A stretch of DNA of 64,000 bases from an uncultured Burkholderiales bacterium (GTDB lineage: Bacteria > Pseudomonadota > Gammaproteobacteria > Burkholderiales > Burkholderiaceae_C). Shown one piece after another: positions 16,185 through 24,777 of the stretch (within the stretch, counting starts at the first letter, position 1; each line of letters begins with the position of its first letter). A program made the position numbers and the translations under genes. Location of the stretch: contig CAIODK010000042.1 of assembly GCA_903856995.1 (NCBI GenBank), forward strand, positions 10,598-74,597, read 5' to 3'. Under the pieces are notes generated by a model that did no database searches, was not told the origin of the DNA, and was given only the letters and a program-made list of their open reading frames with translations.

Positions 16185-17372
16185 TCAATTGCTAAACGCA
16201 GCGATACCTGTGATAGCGCGCCCCAAAATCAAGGCATGAACATCGTGCGTCCCTTCATAGGTGTTCACCACTTCGAGGTTCACCAAATGACGCGCCACAC
16301 CGAACTCATCAGAAATACCGTTGCCGCCCATCATGTCACGTGCCATGCGGGCAATATCCAGCGATTTGCCACAACTGTTGCGCTTGAGGATGGAGGTGAG
16401 GTCGACCGACGCGATCCCTTCATCCTTCATGCGGCCTAAACGCAAGCACCCTTGCAGGCCTAAGCTAATTTCGGTCAACATATCGGCCAATTTCTTTTGA
16501 ATCAATTGATTCGCTGCGAGTGGTCGCCCAAACTGCGAACGGTCCATCACGTATTGGCGTGCGCGTTGGTAGCAGTCTTCCGCAGCGCCTAAGGCCCCCC
16601 ACGCAATGCCGTAACGGGCACTGTTCAAACACGTGAATGGCCCTTTGAGTCCGCGTACGTCAGGGAAGGCGTTTTCTTCAGGGACAAACACCTCATCCAT
16701 CACGATCTCACCTGTGATGGAGGCCCGCAATCCGACTTTTCCGTGAATGGCAGGCGCGCTCAAACCCTTCCAAGATTTCTCCAAGATGAAACCACGAATC
16801 GCACCTGCATCATCCTTGGCCCAAACCACAAACACATCCGCAATCGGGCTGTTGGTGATCCACATCTTGGAACCTGACAACGAGTAGCCCCCTGCTACTT
16901 TCTTGGCTCGGGTGATCATGCTGCCTGGGTCGGAGCCGTGATTAGGCTCGGTCAAACCGAAGCAACCGATCCACTCACCTGTCGCGAGCTTTGGCAAGTA
17001 CTTTTGCTTTTGTGCTTCCGTACCAAACTCGTTGATAGGCACCATCACCAAAGAAGATTGCACACTCATCATGGAACGGTAGCCCGAGTCGACACGCTCC
17101 ACTTCGCGAGCCACCAAGCCGTAGCACACATAGTTCAGACCAGAACCACCATAAGCCTCAGGAATGGTGGGGCCAAGCAAGCCCAACGCACCCATTTCAC
17201 GGAAGATAGAAACATCTGTTGTCTCATGACGGAACGCCTCCACCACACGCGGTGCCAAACGCTCTTGGCAATAGGCCGCCGCAGCTTCTTTGACTTGACG
17301 CTCGTCGTCCGTCAATTGCAGGTCAAGCATGAAAGGGTCGTCCCAATGAAATTTGGTCGATGAAGTGGACAT
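16185..17372 (-). CDS. gcdH: glutaryl-CoA dehydrogenase
   Basis: A 395-residue FAD enzyme that oxidises and decarboxylates glutaryl-CoA to crotonyl-CoA. The catalytic base is Glu373 in TYEGTHDVHAL. The substrate-carboxylate arginine is probably R99 in DSGYRSMMSVQSS, and CFGLTEPNHGSDPGSM and WITNSPIADVFVVWAK are characteristic of this enzyme rather than of general acyl-CoA dehydrogenases. A good ribosome site (AGGAG) precedes the ATG. In this cluster it would take the glutaryl-CoA produced from pimelyl-CoA after ring opening by BadI. Confidence 0.94.
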   Translation of the reverse strand: MSTSSTKFHWDDPFMLDLQLTDDERQVKEAAAAYCQERLAPRVVEAFRHETTDVSIFREMGALGLLGPTIPEAYGGSGLNYVCYGLVAREVERVDSGYRSMMSVQSSLVMVPINEFGTEAQKQKYLPKLATGEWIGCFGLTEPNHGSDPGSMITRAKKVAGGYSLSGSKMWITNSPIADVFVVWAKDDAGAIRGFILEKSWKGLSAPAIHGKVGLRASITGEIVMDEVFVPEENAFPDVRGLKGPFTCLNSARYGIAWGALGAAEDCYQRARQYVMDRSQFGRPLAANQLIQKKLADMLTEISLGLQGCLRLGRMKDEGIASVDLTSILKRNSCGKSLDIARMARDMMGGNGISDEFGVARHLVNLEVVNTYEGTHDVHALILGRAITGIAAFSN

Positions 17373-17405
17373 GTAGGCTCCTAGGAATTAAAAAAATGGG
17401 GTGAC

Positions 17406-18569
17406 TTATGAGGCTTGACGCAAGAGTTCACGGCCAATAATAAGTTGTTGAATTTGAGTCGTGCCTTCGTAGAGTCGCAACAAGCGCACATCGCGATAGA
17501 AGCGCTCCACAGGATAGTCGTTGATGTAGCCGGCACCGCCGTGCACCTGCACACCACGGTCTGCCACGCGTCCCACCATTTCGGTGCAGAACATCTTGGC
17601 ACATGACACACGCATCGACACATCTGGGTCAGACACATGGGCGGGCTTGCCGTCAAAGCGTTTTGCCACATCTTGCACCAGCGACCAACCCGCGAATAAC
17701 TCAGCTTGACTATCGGCCAGCATGGCTTGAATCAATTGAAACTCGCCAATCGCTTTGCCGAACTGTTTGCGGTCGCGCGCGTAATTCGTCGACTCTTCGA
17801 CGATGCGATGGGCCATACCGCAAGCAACTGCCGAGATGTGAAGACGTCCGCGATCAAGCACTTTCATGGCTGTCTTGAATCCATGACCGGGCACACCACC
17901 AATGATGTTGGCAGCGGGCACACGCACGTTTTCCAAAATTACGTCGCAAGTTTTGGTTCCGCGTTGCCCCATCTTCTTGTCGGCCTTGCCAAGCTTGATG
18001 CCCGGCAAATCAGACGGAACAATGAAAGACGAAACACCGCCTGCGCCCGGACCGCCTGTGCGCGCCATCAGCGTGAATGCCCCCGCACGAGGGGCGTTGG
18101 TGATGTAACGCTTGGTGCCATTGAGCACGTAGTGGTCGCCCTCCAGATCGGCACGCGTTTTGAGTGAGGCCGCGTCTGATCCTGCGTCAGGCTCTGTCAA
18201 CGCGAACGACATGATGAGTTCGCCGCTGGCTACTTTAGGCAAGAACTCGGCCTTTTGCGCTGGCGTGCCATCCATCAAGATGCCTTGTGAACCAATGCCC
18301 ACATTGGTACCAAACACTGAACGAAAAGCCAATGCCGTCCGGCCAATCTCATAAGCCACTTGCACCTCTTGACTCATCGACAAACCGATGCCGCCAAACT
18401 CTTCTGGAATCGACAAACCAAACAAGCCCATCTCTTTCATGTCTTCCACGATGTCGGCAGGCACCTCGTCATGCTCTTCAAGGTAGTTCTCTGCGGGCAC
18501 CAAACGCTCCTGAATGAAGCGTTGCAGCGTAGGAAGCAATATGTCAAAAGATTCGGTATCAAGGGCCAT
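17406..18569 (-). CDS. acyl-CoA dehydrogenase
   Basis: A 387-residue acyl-CoA dehydrogenase of normal length. It shows SFALTEPDAGSDAAS and YITNAPRAGAFTLMART for FAD binding, and the catalytic base Glu368 in LYEGTTQIQQL. Its place between aliA and gcdH suggests it oxidises pimelyl-CoA or a beta-oxidation intermediate from ring opening, or the substrate ring itself. A PimC/PimD-type pair is not present, so this single protein may do that step. Specificity cannot be read from sequence alone. Confidence 0.9.
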   Translation of the reverse strand: MALDTESFDILLPTLQRFIQERLVPAENYLEEHDEVPADIVEDMKEMGLFGLSIPEEFGGIGLSMSQEVQVAYEIGRTALAFRSVFGTNVGIGSQGILMDGTPAQKAEFLPKVASGELIMSFALTEPDAGSDAASLKTRADLEGDHYVLNGTKRYITNAPRAGAFTLMARTGGPGAGGVSSFIVPSDLPGIKLGKADKKMGQRGTKTCDVILENVRVPAANIIGGVPGHGFKTAMKVLDRGRLHISAVACGMAHRIVEESTNYARDRKQFGKAIGEFQLIQAMLADSQAELFAGWSLVQDVAKRFDGKPAHVSDPDVSMRVSCAKMFCTEMVGRVADRGVQVHGGAGYINDYPVERFYRDVRLLRLYEGTTQIQQLIIGRELLRQAS

Positions 18570-18647
18570 GGTGTGGTTCTCGGTTGCATTTAATTGTGGC
18601 CAACAGCGTGCCGGCCATGCGCGAGTTGCGCTTAGTTCGCGACACTC

Positions 18648-20291
18648 TCAAGCAGCGTGGTCACGCAACATTTCACGTAACTTGAATTTCTGTATCTTTC
18701 CAGAGGGTGTGGCTGGCATGGCGTCGCGGATATCCAGTTTTTCAGGGATGTACTGAAGCGCAATTTTTTGGTCCTTGAAGTACGCCACCAAGCCGGGTAA
18801 GTCCAAGCTATGGCCAGGCCTCAAAACCACAACGGCACAGGCACGCTCACCCAAACGTTCGTCAGGATATGACACGATGGCCGCCATGGCAATCGCTGGA
18901 TGGCGATAGAGCAATGATTCGATTTCGACCACAGGAATGTTCTCGCCACCGCGAATGATCACGTCTTTGCTTCGCCCCGTGATACGCACGTAGCCTTGCG
19001 CATCCAAGCGCGCCAAGTCACCCGTATCAAACCAACCTTCCGCGTCTGTGCTGTTGAGGTGCGAGCGCTTCAAATAGCCACCGAAGTTAGAGCATGCGCG
19101 CACATACAACTTACCGGCCTCGCCCGTTGGCAGAGCGACGCCGTCGTCATTCACCACTTTGAGCTCAACGCCAGGCAGAGGTGACCCATCCGTGGTGAAA
19201 GCCCGCTCATCGGGGTCATTGATTTCAATCAAGGTGACCGCACCGTTTTCGGTCATACCCCAAGCGGAGACGATCTTTGTACCCAAAACACTACGCGCTT
19301 GCTCAACCAAGGGGCCAGGAATCGGTGCACCAGCACACAAGAAGGTGCGCAGTGTGGGGACGTCCTTGCCAGACGCTTCGACGGTTTTCGCCAAATCCGT
19401 TAAGAACGGCGTGGACGCCATGGTGAACGTCACGCCTTCGTTGCGAATTAAATCAATCGCCTGCACCGGCTCCCACACATCCAGCAGCACAACGCTTGAC
19501 TTGAGCATGATGGGCATCATCAACCCATACATGAAGCCCGTTTGATGCGCCATGGGTGAAGCCATCAATACGACATCATTCAATCCCAAGTGCAAACGTT
19601 CGGCATACGGAATGATGTTGGCCATCGTCGTGTTGGCTGTGTGCATCACGCCTTTTGGCTCACCCGTGGTGCCCGAGGTATAGATGAGTTGCGTCACATC
19701 ATCCGGACCAGGACGGTGCTTTGTCAGCACCTCTTTGGCATTACTTTCTTTTTCCCACTCTGGGCCACTGAGCAAAGCATCGAAACTGTTGGCGCCTGTT
19801 CCGTTCACCACCACCACATGCTTCAAGTCAGGCAATGTGGGTTTGAGTTCGTGAACCATGGCTTCGTAATCAAAACCCCGGAATGCTTGGGGAATGATGA
19901 AAACTTTGGCCTCCCCGTGCTTGAGCATGAATGACAACTCACGCTCACGAAAGATGTGCATGAGTGGGTTCATCACCGCACCAATGCGTGAGCACGCCAG
20001 ATAGGTGACAGTGAATTGCCACCAATTGGGCAACTGACAGGCCACGATGTCGTTTTTCACCACGCCGAGTTTGGTCAAACCGATGGCGACACGGTCGGCC
20101 ATGTTAGATAACTCACGGTAGGTCAGGCGCGTGACTTTGCCACTTTCTGCTTGCACTGCGGTGAGTGCCGTTTTATCGGGGAAAGTGGCCACACAGGCAT
20201 CTAAATCATCGTTGATGGTACGGTCATGCCAGAGACCTTTGGCAATACTTTGTGCACGACGTGATGGGATTAAAACTGCATCGAATTCCAT
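18648..20291 (-). CDS. aliA: cyclohexanecarboxylate-CoA ligase
   Basis: A 547-residue AMP-forming acyl-CoA ligase. It has the P-loop YTSGTTGEPKG, the adenylate motif SAWGMTENGAV, the hinge FDTGDLARLDAQGYVRITGR and the C-terminal catalytic lysine region TPSGKIQKFKL. Its start (FDAVLIPSRRAQSIAKGLW) fits the AliA group rather than benzoate ligases. It would activate cyclohexanecarboxylate to its CoA thioester in the cytoplasm. GGAG sits 6 bases before the ATG. The aliB, badI and badH genes upstream support this identity. Confidence 0.87.
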   Translation of the reverse strand: MEFDAVLIPSRRAQSIAKGLWHDRTINDDLDACVATFPDKTALTAVQAESGKVTRLTYRELSNMADRVAIGLTKLGVVKNDIVACQLPNWWQFTVTYLACSRIGAVMNPLMHIFRERELSFMLKHGEAKVFIIPQAFRGFDYEAMVHELKPTLPDLKHVVVVNGTGANSFDALLSGPEWEKESNAKEVLTKHRPGPDDVTQLIYTSGTTGEPKGVMHTANTTMANIIPYAERLHLGLNDVVLMASPMAHQTGFMYGLMMPIMLKSSVVLLDVWEPVQAIDLIRNEGVTFTMASTPFLTDLAKTVEASGKDVPTLRTFLCAGAPIPGPLVEQARSVLGTKIVSAWGMTENGAVTLIEINDPDERAFTTDGSPLPGVELKVVNDDGVALPTGEAGKLYVRACSNFGGYLKRSHLNSTDAEGWFDTGDLARLDAQGYVRITGRSKDVIIRGGENIPVVEIESLLYRHPAIAMAAIVSYPDERLGERACAVVVLRPGHSLDLPGLVAYFKDQKIALQYIPEKLDIRDAMPATPSGKIQKFKLREMLRDHAA

Positions 20292-20338
20292 AGATGTCTC
20301 CTCGTTGGATTGAGATTTATATATTTATAAGTCAGATT

Positions 20339-21496
20339 TTATGAAGGAACAAACTGCCGACCAGCACGCGTGCGCGCAATGATGGTCTTCATAATTTGCG
20401 CTGTCCCGTCACCAATCTGGAAGCCCAACACATCACGCAAGCGTTGCTCCATCAGACCGCGGTCGTAACCCCCGTGCCCGTAGCACAGCAAGCATTGATG
20501 AATCACATCGTAAGCCAGCTTAGGGCCCCACCACTTAGCCATACCCGCTTCTGCTGTATGAGGTAAACCCTTGTCTTTGAGCCACAAACCTTGCAGGCAC
20601 AACAGGCGAGCGCCCTCCACTTCGGTGTCGAATTGCGCGAGCGGATGGGTCACACCTTGGAAGGCCGACAGCGGTTGACCAAAGGCCTGACGTTGTGTGA
20701 TGTATTCCCATGTCTCATCCAACGCCACACGGGCCACCGCCAACACCTGCAAACCAATGAGTGAACGCGAGAAATCAAAACCGTGCATCACTTGCACAAA
20801 GCCTTTGTTCTCATCACCCAGGCGGTGACTCACAGGGATGCGGACGTTCTCGAAAAAGATAGAACCACGACCGATGGCGCGTTGGCCATGGCAATCAAAA
20901 CGATTGGTGGTCAAACCCGGTGTATCCATTGGCACAAGGACGGCGGTCACCCCATGCGCACCATCACTCGGGGCACCCGTGCGACCAAAAACGACAGTGA
21001 TATCAGCCTGGTCTGCCGCAGAAATGGATGTTTTTTCGCCATTGATAACATAGAAGTCGCCATCGCGCTCCATGCGTAATCGTAAATTGGCGGCGTCTGA
21101 GCCACCGCGAGGTTCTGTCAACGCAATCGCGCAAATGGCCTCACCTTGGGTCAGCTTTTTCAACCACGGCCCCACCACTTCAGGCGCTCCGTACTTGGAC
21201 AAAATTTGACCATTCAATGAGGCCAGTAAGTTCAGATATGAGAAGCTCAAATCAGCTCGGGCAATTTCTTCATGAATTACGCCTGCGGCCAAGCAACCCA
21301 TACCCAAGCCACCAAACTCTTCAGGTAATTCAGGGCAAATAAATCCGAGCGCCCCCATCTCACGCAGCAGATCGCGGTCGAGCACACGGGTTTTGTCACG
21401 CTCTAGAAAACCTGGCTTCACACGTTCGTCTGCAAATCTGCGTACGGTCTCTGCGAGTGTTTGCAGGTCTTCGTCAATATAGGGGTTCGGATTCAT
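20339..21496 (-). CDS. aliB: cyclohexanecarboxyl-CoA dehydrogenase
   Basis: A 385-residue FAD acyl-CoA dehydrogenase that should form cyclohex-1-ene-1-carboxyl-CoA. FAD-contact segments are AIALTEPRGGSDAANL and EKTSISAADQADITVVFGR. Where most relatives have the base Glu in YEGT, this protein has Asp363 in IGDGTAQIM, an uncommon change. As far as I recall, Asp occurs in dehydrogenases acting on cyclic acyl-CoA. It lies between aliA (47 bases downstream) and badI (35 bases upstream). The AliB call rests on the cluster and overall sequence character. Confidence 0.86.
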   Translation of the reverse strand: MNPNPYIDEDLQTLAETVRRFADERVKPGFLERDKTRVLDRDLLREMGALGFICPELPEEFGGLGMGCLAAGVIHEEIARADLSFSYLNLLASLNGQILSKYGAPEVVGPWLKKLTQGEAICAIALTEPRGGSDAANLRLRMERDGDFYVINGEKTSISAADQADITVVFGRTGAPSDGAHGVTAVLVPMDTPGLTTNRFDCHGQRAIGRGSIFFENVRIPVSHRLGDENKGFVQVMHGFDFSRSLIGLQVLAVARVALDETWEYITQRQAFGQPLSAFQGVTHPLAQFDTEVEGARLLCLQGLWLKDKGLPHTAEAGMAKWWGPKLAYDVIHQCLLCYGHGGYDRGLMEQRLRDVLGFQIGDGTAQIMKTIIARTRAGRQFVPS

Positions 21497-21531
21497 CTGA
21501 GGGCTCCAAATTGGCGCGTTACTGGGTGGAT

Positions 21532-22314
21532 TTATTTGACATATTTACGAAACTCAGGCTTACGCTTTTCCTTCAGCGCATTCACGCCTTCGCGTGATTC
21601 CTCGGTTTCGTAATACAGCTTGAGTGCGTACATACCTAAGCCTGCGATGCCTGACTGGTGCGCCGTGTCTGCATTGAAGCTGCGCTTGGCAATGGCCAAG
21701 GCAGTGGGGCTACGTTCGCATATCTCTTCGCCCCACTTTTGCACTTCAGCATCCAGCTGATCGTGCGGCACGCACACGTTGGCGAGGCCCATGGCCACGG
21801 CCTCAGCACCGGAGTAGCGGCGGTTGAGGTACCAAATTTCACGGGCTTTTTTCTCACCCACCACGCGCGCCAAGAAAGCGGTGCCATAGCCTGGGTCTAC
21901 CGACCCCATCTTGGGACCCACTTGTCCAAAAATGGCTTTATCCGAACAGATGGTCAAGTCGCAAACCGTGCACAACACGTTGCCGCCACCAATGGCGAAA
22001 CCTTGCACACGAGCAATCACGGGCTTTGGCACATCACGTATGGCCGTGTGCAACTCTTCCATTGGTAAGCCGATGGTCCCGCGACCGTCGTAGTTACCGT
22101 CGTGCGCAGATTGGTCACCGCCCGTGCAAAAAGCACGGTCACCGGCACCTGCCAACACGATGGCACCAACGCTACGGTCATAACCAGCCTTGTTCAAGGC
22201 TTTGATGATTTCATCGCACGTGGTTCCACGAAAAGCGTTCATCTTGTCAGCACGGTTGATCGTGATCCATGCCACGCCGTTGCGGTTTTCGTAAAGGATG
22301 TCTTCGAATTGCAT
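21532..22314 (-). CDS. badI: 2-ketocyclohexanecarboxyl-CoA hydrolase (ring opening)
   Basis: A crotonase-fold enzyme of 260 residues from the ATG at 22314. That ATG has GGAG 6 bases upstream; a TTG 12 bases earlier also opens the frame but has no such site. With this start the MenB/BadI-type residues fall at Ser138, Asp140 (GSVDPGYG) and Tyr235, and the oxyanion loops are AFCTGGDQ and GFAIGGGN. BadI hydrolyses the ring C-C bond of 2-ketocyclohexanecarboxyl-CoA to give pimelyl-CoA. A naphthoyl-CoA synthase (MenB) role is unlikely because no menaquinone genes are nearby. Confidence 0.92.
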   Translation of the reverse strand: MQFEDILYENRNGVAWITINRADKMNAFRGTTCDEIIKALNKAGYDRSVGAIVLAGAGDRAFCTGGDQSAHDGNYDGRGTIGLPMEELHTAIRDVPKPVIARVQGFAIGGGNVLCTVCDLTICSDKAIFGQVGPKMGSVDPGYGTAFLARVVGEKKAREIWYLNRRYSGAEAVAMGLANVCVPHDQLDAEVQKWGEEICERSPTALAIAKRSFNADTAHQSGIAGLGMYALKLYYETEESREGVNALKEKRKPEFRKYVK

Positions 22315-22346
22315 GAGTGTCTCCAAATGTAGGGGAATGGTTGAAA

Positions 22347-23114
22347 TTAACCGTGCATGGTCAAACCACCAGAAACGCTGATGACCTGACCGGTGATGAA
22401 GGAAGCATCGTCACTACCAAAAAAGGCAATGGCGCTGGCCAAGTCTTCGGGCTGACCCAAGCGGCCCAAAGGAATCGCGCTACGAAAGGCTTCGATTAAT
22501 TTAGCTGGATCCCGTGCACCTTCGGCGACCCCAGCTAACAAGGCGGTATCAGTCGGACCTGGGCAAACCACATTGACCGTGATGTTGTGACGCGCATGTT
22601 CGCGTGCCAACGTTTTGGACAAAGCCACCAAACCGCCTTTGCATGCGGAATAGACCGCCTCACCAGATGACCCGCCACGCGCAGCGTCTGATGCGATGTT
22701 CACAATGCGACCGGCATTGCGAGCCACCATGCCAGGCAACACAGCGTGCAACATGTGCAAAGCGCCCGTCAAGTTAATGGCAATCAGCTTGCTCCACTCA
22801 TCAGGAACGGATTTAACGAAAGGTTTGAACACATCCCAGCCCGCGTTGTTGACCAACACATCAATCGGACCCAACTGTGCAATAGCAGCAGCGACAGCGG
22901 CATCCACCGCCACACGATCTGTGATGTCGCACCTAAAAGCGGCAGCGACGCCACCAGAAGCATTGATGCCATCGGCCACCTGTTGCGCACCTTGCAAGTT
23001 CATGTCAAACACCGCCACCTGCCCCCCCTCTGCAGCGAATCGACGGCACGTGGCGCCACCGATGCCCCCAGCACCTCCGGTGACGATGATGGTTTTGTTT
23101 GTAAATTTCTGCAT
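22347..23114 (-). CDS. badH: 2-hydroxycyclohexanecarboxyl-CoA dehydrogenase (SDR)
   Basis: An SDR of 255 residues from the ATG at 23114, which has GGAG 6 bases upstream. Longer in-frame starts at 23126 and 23180 run into the promoter region. NAD loop TGGAGGIGG (residues 12-20), NNAGW (89-93) and catalytic Ser142, Tyr155, Lys159 are present. It oxidises the hydroxyl of 2-hydroxycyclohexanecarboxyl-CoA to the ketone that BadI then cleaves. It is the first gene of the leftward set badH-badI-aliB-aliA and faces a badR-like MarR gene. Confidence 0.9.
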   Translation of the reverse strand: MQKFTNKTIIVTGGAGGIGGATCRRFAAEGGQVAVFDMNLQGAQQVADGINASGGVAAAFRCDITDRVAVDAAVAAAIAQLGPIDVLVNNAGWDVFKPFVKSVPDEWSKLIAINLTGALHMLHAVLPGMVARNAGRIVNIASDAARGGSSGEAVYSACKGGLVALSKTLAREHARHNITVNVVCPGPTDTALLAGVAEGARDPAKLIEAFRSAIPLGRLGQPEDLASAIAFFGSDDASFITGQVISVSGGLTMHG

Positions 23115-23178
23115 GCGGCGCTCCATGTTTGGCAAGGTTGTTATGCTTTGCGTCAACATTCTGAATTTTTTAAAATCC

Positions 23179-23206
23179 AATATATGTCAACGTGTTGGTG
23201 TATATT
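23179..23206. promoter_or_regulatory. inverted repeat, candidate BadR operator
   Basis: AATATATGTCAAC and GTTGGTGTATATT are inverted arms (10 of 13 positions match) separated by GT. They lie in the 139-base gap between badH (minus) and the MarR gene (plus). The size and symmetry suit a MarR dimer, and the location would let one site control both directions. The repeat is seen; binding is inferred. Confidence 0.6.
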
Positions 23207-23253
23207 ACGTCAAACGCAATAGTTCTCGCAAACATTTTTTCGAGCAATTTATC

Positions 23254-23760
23254 ATGGTTTACCCTAAAGATAGCAACAATTTAGCACGCATGGAATTAGC
23301 CAACCGGTTATTTTTCCGGCTCTATCAATGCGCCAACATGTTGCATAAAACAGGCAGTCGAGCCTTAGAAAAAGAAGGTCTCACCACGCAGCAATGGGCT
23401 GTACTGGGCGCCCTCTCTCGCCCTGAGGCTGAGGGCGGAATGAGTGTGGGGGACTTGGCGCGTTACTTGAAGGTCAGCCGCCAAAACCTATCCGGTCTGA
23501 TCGGGCGAATGGAGCGCGACGGTCACATCGAACTACGGGCCGACACACGCGATCGCCGAGCCAAACGGGTGACCATGACCAAGAACGGGCGCAAGGTGTG
23601 GGAAAAAGACGCACAACCCAAAATACGCGCGTACTACGATTCGGCGCTGACTGATTTCTCGACGGGTGATTTGACGCATACCCTCCACTACCTCATGAAG
23701 TTGCTCGGCAACATGGAGGAAATTGATCAATCCATCGAACCCAACACCGAAACCGAATAA
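23254..23760 (+). CDS. badR: MarR-family regulator, BadR-like
   Basis: A 168-residue protein from the ATG at 23254; the frame is open further upstream but only across badH antisense sequence. The winged helix spans about residues 50-125, with LTTQQWAVLGALSR, VGDLARYLKVSRQNLSGLIGR as recognition helix region, and a DTRDRRAKRVTMTKNGRK wing. BadR of Rhodopseudomonas palustris is a MarR repressor of cyclohexanecarboxylate genes relieved by a pathway CoA thioester. The divergent position next to badH makes the same role likely here. The symbol is inferred from context. Confidence 0.8.
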   Translation: MVYPKDSNNLARMELANRLFFRLYQCANMLHKTGSRALEKEGLTTQQWAVLGALSRPEAEGGMSVGDLARYLKVSRQNLSGLIGRMERDGHIELRADTRDRRAKRVTMTKNGRKVWEKDAQPKIRAYYDSALTDFSTGDLTHTLHYLMKLLGNMEEIDQSIEPNTETE

Positions 23761-23763
23761 GGC

Positions 23764-24666
23764 TCAAATCGTTTTTCCGTTCATGGATTGCAGCGCACGC
23801 ACGCGAAACTCGGAAGGCGTCAGCCCCATATGTTTCCTAAAAAACCGCGTGAAATAAGCCTCGTCGACAAACCCGACCAAATTGGCAACTTGTTTGATGC
23901 CATCGCCTGAGTAGACCAACTCACGCTGGGCCTCGTGCAGGATGCGTGCATTCACCACGTCTTGGCTCGACACATTCAAGACCTCGCGGCACAGACGCGT
24001 GAGATGCCCTGCAGTCAAACCCATCTCACTTGCGTAGTACGCCATCGGTCTTCTTTGACGAAAGTGCTCGTCGACCAACGCTCGAAATTTTTCAATCTGC
24101 TGCGCTTTACGCGAGTTATGCGCCATACGCGGAGACTCCAGCACATTGCTCAGCCGTGCCACTTGCACCAACAACGCCATGACCAACGACATGCCTGCAG
24201 CCACTTGCCCCACCGCGTGTACGCGCCACTCACGCTCAATGCCCAAAAACAAAGGCATCAACGCCTCAGCGTGACGACTTGACTCCTCCAATTGCAAGAT
24301 TGCCGGCTTGCGCAAGACGGACACAAGTTCTGGCATCACCACGGAGGCCATGGACTCCAACGACTTTTGTGCCGCTGTGACCACCGGCCCATCAATGTTC
24401 GTACTGAACTGAAAGCCATGCACGTTTTGGGATGGTATTAATATCAACGCAGGGCTGTAGACCTTGTAGCGCGCATCATTGATGAACACGTCACCCTCAC
24501 CCTGTGTGAGATACAAAATCTGTATGAAAGCGTCGTGAGTATGCGGGCGTATATCGTAGTTATAAGGGGACGAACGCACCGGTATCCACTCAAACTGAAA
24601 TGAGTTAGTCCATCCACTTTGCTGACGATCGCCATACAAGTCATAACTAGGGATTGAGCTTTTCAT
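23764..24666 (-). CDS. AraC-family transcriptional regulator (PobR-like)
   Basis: A 300-residue regulator from the ATG at 24666, which follows AGGAGA with 7 bases spacing; an earlier in-frame start at 24693 lacks a site. The N-terminal cupin effector domain includes RPHTHDAFIQILYLTQGEG. The C-terminal pair of helix-turn-helix motifs includes YYASEMGLTAGHLTRLCRE and VANLVGFVDEAYFTRFFRK. The shape resembles PobR-type regulators of aromatic acid use. It is convergent with badR, 3 bases apart, and divergent from the SDR/flavoprotein genes, which it probably controls. Confidence 0.87.
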   Translation of the reverse strand: MKSSIPSYDLYGDRQQSGWTNSFQFEWIPVRSSPYNYDIRPHTHDAFIQILYLTQGEGDVFINDARYKVYSPALILIPSQNVHGFQFSTNIDGPVVTAAQKSLESMASVVMPELVSVLRKPAILQLEESSRHAEALMPLFLGIEREWRVHAVGQVAAGMSLVMALLVQVARLSNVLESPRMAHNSRKAQQIEKFRALVDEHFRQRRPMAYYASEMGLTAGHLTRLCREVLNVSSQDVVNARILHEAQRELVYSGDGIKQVANLVGFVDEAYFTRFFRKHMGLTPSEFRVRALQSMNGKTI

Positions 24667-24777
24667 GAGGGTATCTCCTAGGTATAAATGCATGAATTGT
24701 CCTAATGACTGCAGGTTTCGTCAAGTTCAAATTGAATCAGAAAACGCAAACTACAAGCACTTCAACAGGTGCTGACG

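Noticed and set aside
21532..22314. Naphthoyl-CoA synthase (MenB)
   Set aside because: It shares the crotonase motifs, but badH, aliB and aliA neighbours and the absence of other men genes favour BadI.
22696..23253. N-terminal extension of the MarR gene by about 186 codons
   Set aside because: It would be antisense to badH and the promoter; the MarR family starts near 23254.
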